Shown: positions 61,890 to 64,000 of the stretch, piece by piece
How the letters are laid out: the number at the start of each line of letters is the position of its first letter
How positions within the stretch are numbered: position 1 is the first letter of the stretch
Source: Aminipila butyrica
Lineage (GTDB): Bacteria; Bacillota; Clostridia; Peptostreptococcales; Anaerovoracaceae
DNA length: 64,000 nt
Direction of reading: 5' to 3'
Assembly: GCF_010669305.1 (NCBI RefSeq)
Contig: NZ_CP048649.1
Coordinates: forward strand, 2,914,001 to 2,978,000
The notes under the pieces: generated by a model
What the model saw: the letters and a program-made list of their open reading frames with translations, nothing else
What the model was told of the DNA's origin: nothing
Database searches by the model: none
Program-made: the position numbers and the translations under genes

Positions 61890-62810
61890 TTATTCCATGT
61901 CCTTCACAAAACTATCTGCCACCATAGTCTGTCCTCCCTGTAAGACTACCGGCAAATCCATCTTCTCTACTTGGTCTAAAGCCTTTAAATCTTTTGTTTG
62001 ATGCGTGAACTGAAAAGCATCGCTGCCAACGGTCAGCTGAATTTCCATATCGTTTTTAGTTAAAACAATAGGCTTTTCGTTGGAAGTCCACTTCACCTGA
62101 TATCCTTTTGCCTCCGCCGCTGCTCTCAAAGAAACGTAGGCGGGAGCAGCCTGTTCTGGTGCGGCTTCCTCTAGCAGAATGACATTCTCTGGTGTGGTCT
62201 GAGCCGGAATACTCCGGGTGGATACCGTATAAAGAACGACACAAGTCTTATTTGCTATATCCTCTGCCGTATACAACCGCTTGCTGCCTTTCGTATCCAA
62301 AACCTTCGTTTTCTCAGACAAATTCAACTTCAATGTATTATCCTGATTTACCAAGGAATCATCATAAACGGAAACATTCAGTGAACTGCTGTCACTGCGG
62401 ACGATAAAGGCCGTCACATGCCCCGTCTGAGCCGGAATACTCAACGTAACGGCTGCATTAGCTGGCAAAATGGCAGTCAGCCTCATATCTTTCTTCAAGT
62501 CCTGAACCGCAATCTGCTTTCCAGAAGCCTGATCAAACACAAAGAGGTCCGCTTTCACAAAGAAAATCATCCCCATGTTGTCGTTTTTAATTTGAATGCG
62601 ATAGGCTTCGCCCTGGTCCGTTATCTGCTCAATAATGCCTTCTTCCACTACAAACTGTTGCTCCTGCTGCTGCACTTCCTGCACGTCATTCCCCCCGTCA
62701 GCCAAAACTGGTCCGGCCTGGACTCCCGTGTCTGCAAAAGCGGCTGTAGATGTAATCAGTGTCAGGCACAAAGCCCCTGTCAGTATCTTTAAAATAGCTT
62801 TCTTTTTCAT
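61890..62810 (-). CDS. secreted stalk-domain (copper amine oxidase N-like) protein
   Basis: The 306-residue protein starts at 62810 with AAGGAG 5 bases upstream; the frame open to 62981 has no ribosome site. A signal peptide ends near AFA (residues 24-26). Residues about 50-220 are beta-rich and resemble extracellular domains that accompany stalk modules. The C-terminus has YVSLRAAAEAKGYQVKWTSNEKPIVL (cited in part), the copper-amine-oxidase-N/stalk motif, and ends DLPVVLQGGQTMVADSF. The role is probably wall-surface binding; no enzyme motif is seen. Confidence 0.8.
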   Translation of the reverse strand: MKKKAILKILTGALCLTLITSTAAFADTGVQAGPVLADGGNDVQEVQQQEQQFVVEEGIIEQITDQGEAYRIQIKNDNMGMIFFVKADLFVFDQASGKQIAVQDLKKDMRLTAILPANAAVTLSIPAQTGHVTAFIVRSDSSSLNVSVYDDSLVNQDNTLKLNLSEKTKVLDTKGSKRLYTAEDIANKTCVVLYTVSTRSIPAQTTPENVILLEEAAPEQAAPAYVSLRAAAEAKGYQVKWTSNEKPIVLTKNDMEIQLTVGSDAFQFTHQTKDLKALDQVEKMDLPVVLQGGQTMVADSFVKDME

Positions 62811-62976
62811 TTCTTCTCCTTTTCCTGTGCTGCGTCCCAAAGGGGTACTCGCTGCTTCAATGACCTCTTTTCTTTTATTAGACGGCAAGCTACCAGAAAA
62901 AGTTCCCATTAAGCTGAATATTTCCCCTGCGTCTTTTATACGCCTTAAAAAATAGAGGGCAGCAGGAACGCAGAAA

Positions 62977-63031
62977 CACAAAAGCCTGTCTTCCCGGCAG
63001 CCCTTGCAGGCATCCTCAAAAGACAGGCTCT
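62977..63031 (-). terminator. terminator after htpG
   Basis: AGCCTGTCTT (62983-62992) pairs with AAGACAGGCT (63020-63029) around 27 bases that can form an inner stem; TTTTGTGTTT follows on the minus strand. Confidence 0.75.
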
Positions 63032-63057
63032 CGTGTGTGAAAAGAGTTCTCTGCGCC

Positions 63058-64000
63058 TTACATTAGGCTGCAGATGGTGTTAGAAAATTCAATAGGGTCA
63101 TCAATTGGCATTCCCTCGATGAGCAGAGCCTGGTTGTACAACAGCTTGGCGTAAGCCTTTACCTTCTCTGGGTCCTGTCCAAAAGCGGTTTTCAGTGACG
63201 CAAAGACCTTATGGTTGGCGTTAATCTCCAGCACCTTTTCTGCTGAAACCTTGTCGCTGTTAGCAGGAATCGCATTGAGCACCTTTTCCATCTCAATAGA
63301 AAGATCTCCATTGCTGGTCAGGCACACCGGATGGCTCTTCAGCCGCTGAGATACCCGAACCTCTGAAACCTTGCCTTCCAGGGCTTCCTTCATGGCTGCA
63401 AATAAATCCTTATTTTCCTCTGCTTGCTTTTCCAGAGCCTCTTTTTCTTCGGCGGTCTCTTCGATACCCAAATCATCACTGGAAACGGATTTAAAGGACT
63501 TTTCTTCTACCGCCCCGATAATTTTGATAGCAAATTCGTCGATTTCATCTGTGCAGTATAGGATCTCATACCCCTTATCCTTCAGCATTTCAGTCTGAGG
63601 CTGCTTATCCAGCTTCTCTCGGCTTTCGCCGCAAGCATAATAAATATATTTCTGGTCCTCTTTCATTCGGGACACGTACTCTGCAAAGGTCACCAGTTTC
63701 TTTTCCGAAGAGGAATAGAACATGAGCAATTCCTGCACCGCATCCTTGTGCATGCCAAACTCATTGTACGCACCAAATTTCAGCTGCATGCCAAAGTTCT
63801 CAAAGAAGGTCTCATACTTCTCCCGATCGGTGTGAAGCATATCTAATAGTTCAGCTTTAATCTTCTTCTCCAGCCGAACGGCAATCGCTTTTAACTGCCT
63901 ATCGTGCTGTAACAACTCTCTGGAGATATTCAGGGACAAATCCTGTGAGTCCACCAGCCCTCTGACAAAACTGAAATAATCCGGTAGAAGATCGGCACAC
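63058..64000 (-). CDS. htpG: HSP90-family chaperone HtpG (C-terminal part)
   Basis: The frame is open to the right edge. About 313 codons are present, the C-terminal half of a protein usually 610-640 residues long. DYFSFVRGLVDSQDLSLNISREL is the middle-domain motif (DLPLNVSRE in other HtpGs), followed by FGMQLKFGAY and the C-terminal dimerisation region (EINANHKVFASLK, LLYNQALLIEG). The N-terminal ATPase domain lies outside the window. It is an ATP-driven cytosolic chaperone; the annotated-looking GTG at 63954 is internal. A terminator follows. Confidence 0.95.
   Translation of the reverse strand, partial: CADLLPDYFSFVRGLVDSQDLSLNISRELLQHDRQLKAIAVRLEKKIKAELLDMLHTDREKYETFFENFGMQLKFGAYNEFGMHKDAVQELLMFYSSSEKKLVTFAEYVSRMKEDQKYIYYACGESREKLDKQPQTEMLKDKGYEILYCTDEIDEFAIKIIGAVEEKSFKSVSSDDLGIEETAEEKEALEKQAEENKDLFAAMKEALEGKVSEVRVSQRLKSHPVCLTSNGDLSIEMEKVLNAIPANSDKVSAEKVLEINANHKVFASLKTAFGQDPEKVKAYAKLLYNQALLIEGMPIDDPIEFSNTICSLM

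Overview
The window is chromosomal DNA from a spore-forming, Gram-positive anaerobe, most likely class Clostridia. This is inferred from a SpoIIE-type phosphatase, a SpoVB/YtgP-type flippase, an S-layer (SLH) protein, Firmicutes-style AAGGAGG ribosome binding sites, low to moderate GC, and Firmicutes-type riboswitches. An Anaerovoracaceae-like lineage is possible, but I cannot settle genus from sequence alone. Both ends are cut: a membrane-anchored protein at the left edge and htpG at the right edge are partial.

Region 1-8.7 kb is AT-rich and looks accessory. It holds a BlaI-type repressor, an M56 (BlaR1-like) membrane metallopeptidase and an 84-residue secreted peptide. Divergent to these are a secreted C39-like cysteine peptidase and a propeller lipoprotein. 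At 0.54-0.73 kb there is a decayed second copy of the same promoter and blaI start, now joined to an unrelated lipoprotein gene. A flippase gene and a tiny gene with its own terminator lie between.

Region 8.7-26.2 kb is denser and more GC-rich: M14 carboxypeptidase, SpoIIE-like phosphatase, YcdB/SLH surface protein, TatD, GT2-GtrA fusion, flavodoxin, chemoreceptor, ECF sigma factor with zinc-finger anti-sigma, metG, a cytidylate-kinase-like protein, then bioY-birA behind a recognisable BirA operator.

Region 26-35 kb is a patchwork of small regulators and enzymes: PadR plus polyferredoxin, LCM methyltransferase, GyrI-like protein with a WYL regulator, and a methyltransferase. A GDT1-type Mn exporter follows behind a yybP-ykoY manganese riboswitch with a terminator. 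A DUF2207 membrane protein and a GT-A glycosyltransferase complete it.

Region 35.4-45.5 kb is centred on corrinoids. A cobalamin riboswitch and terminator precede a BtuFCD-type uptake operon. A cobU-cobS-(cobU-like/cobC fusion) operon for late cobalamin assembly and salvage lies further on. Between them are a LysR regulator, a small membrane-protein gene broken by an in-frame TGA, a coiled-coil FlxA-like protein and an AgrC/AgrA-like kinase-regulator pair with a candidate LytTR site.

Region 45.5-64 kb holds a LysR/DMT pair, a GGDEF-EAL protein that has lost both active sites, a gamma-glutamylcyclotransferase-like protein, a glyoxalase-family protein, a complete livJHMGF operon, another DMT exporter and a phosphohexomutase. 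It ends with a MarR regulator bearing a histidine-rich tail cotranscribed with a DtxR/MntR-type regulator, a stalk-domain secreted protein and the C-terminal half of HtpG. I see no tRNA, rRNA, CRISPR array, insertion sequence or prophage.
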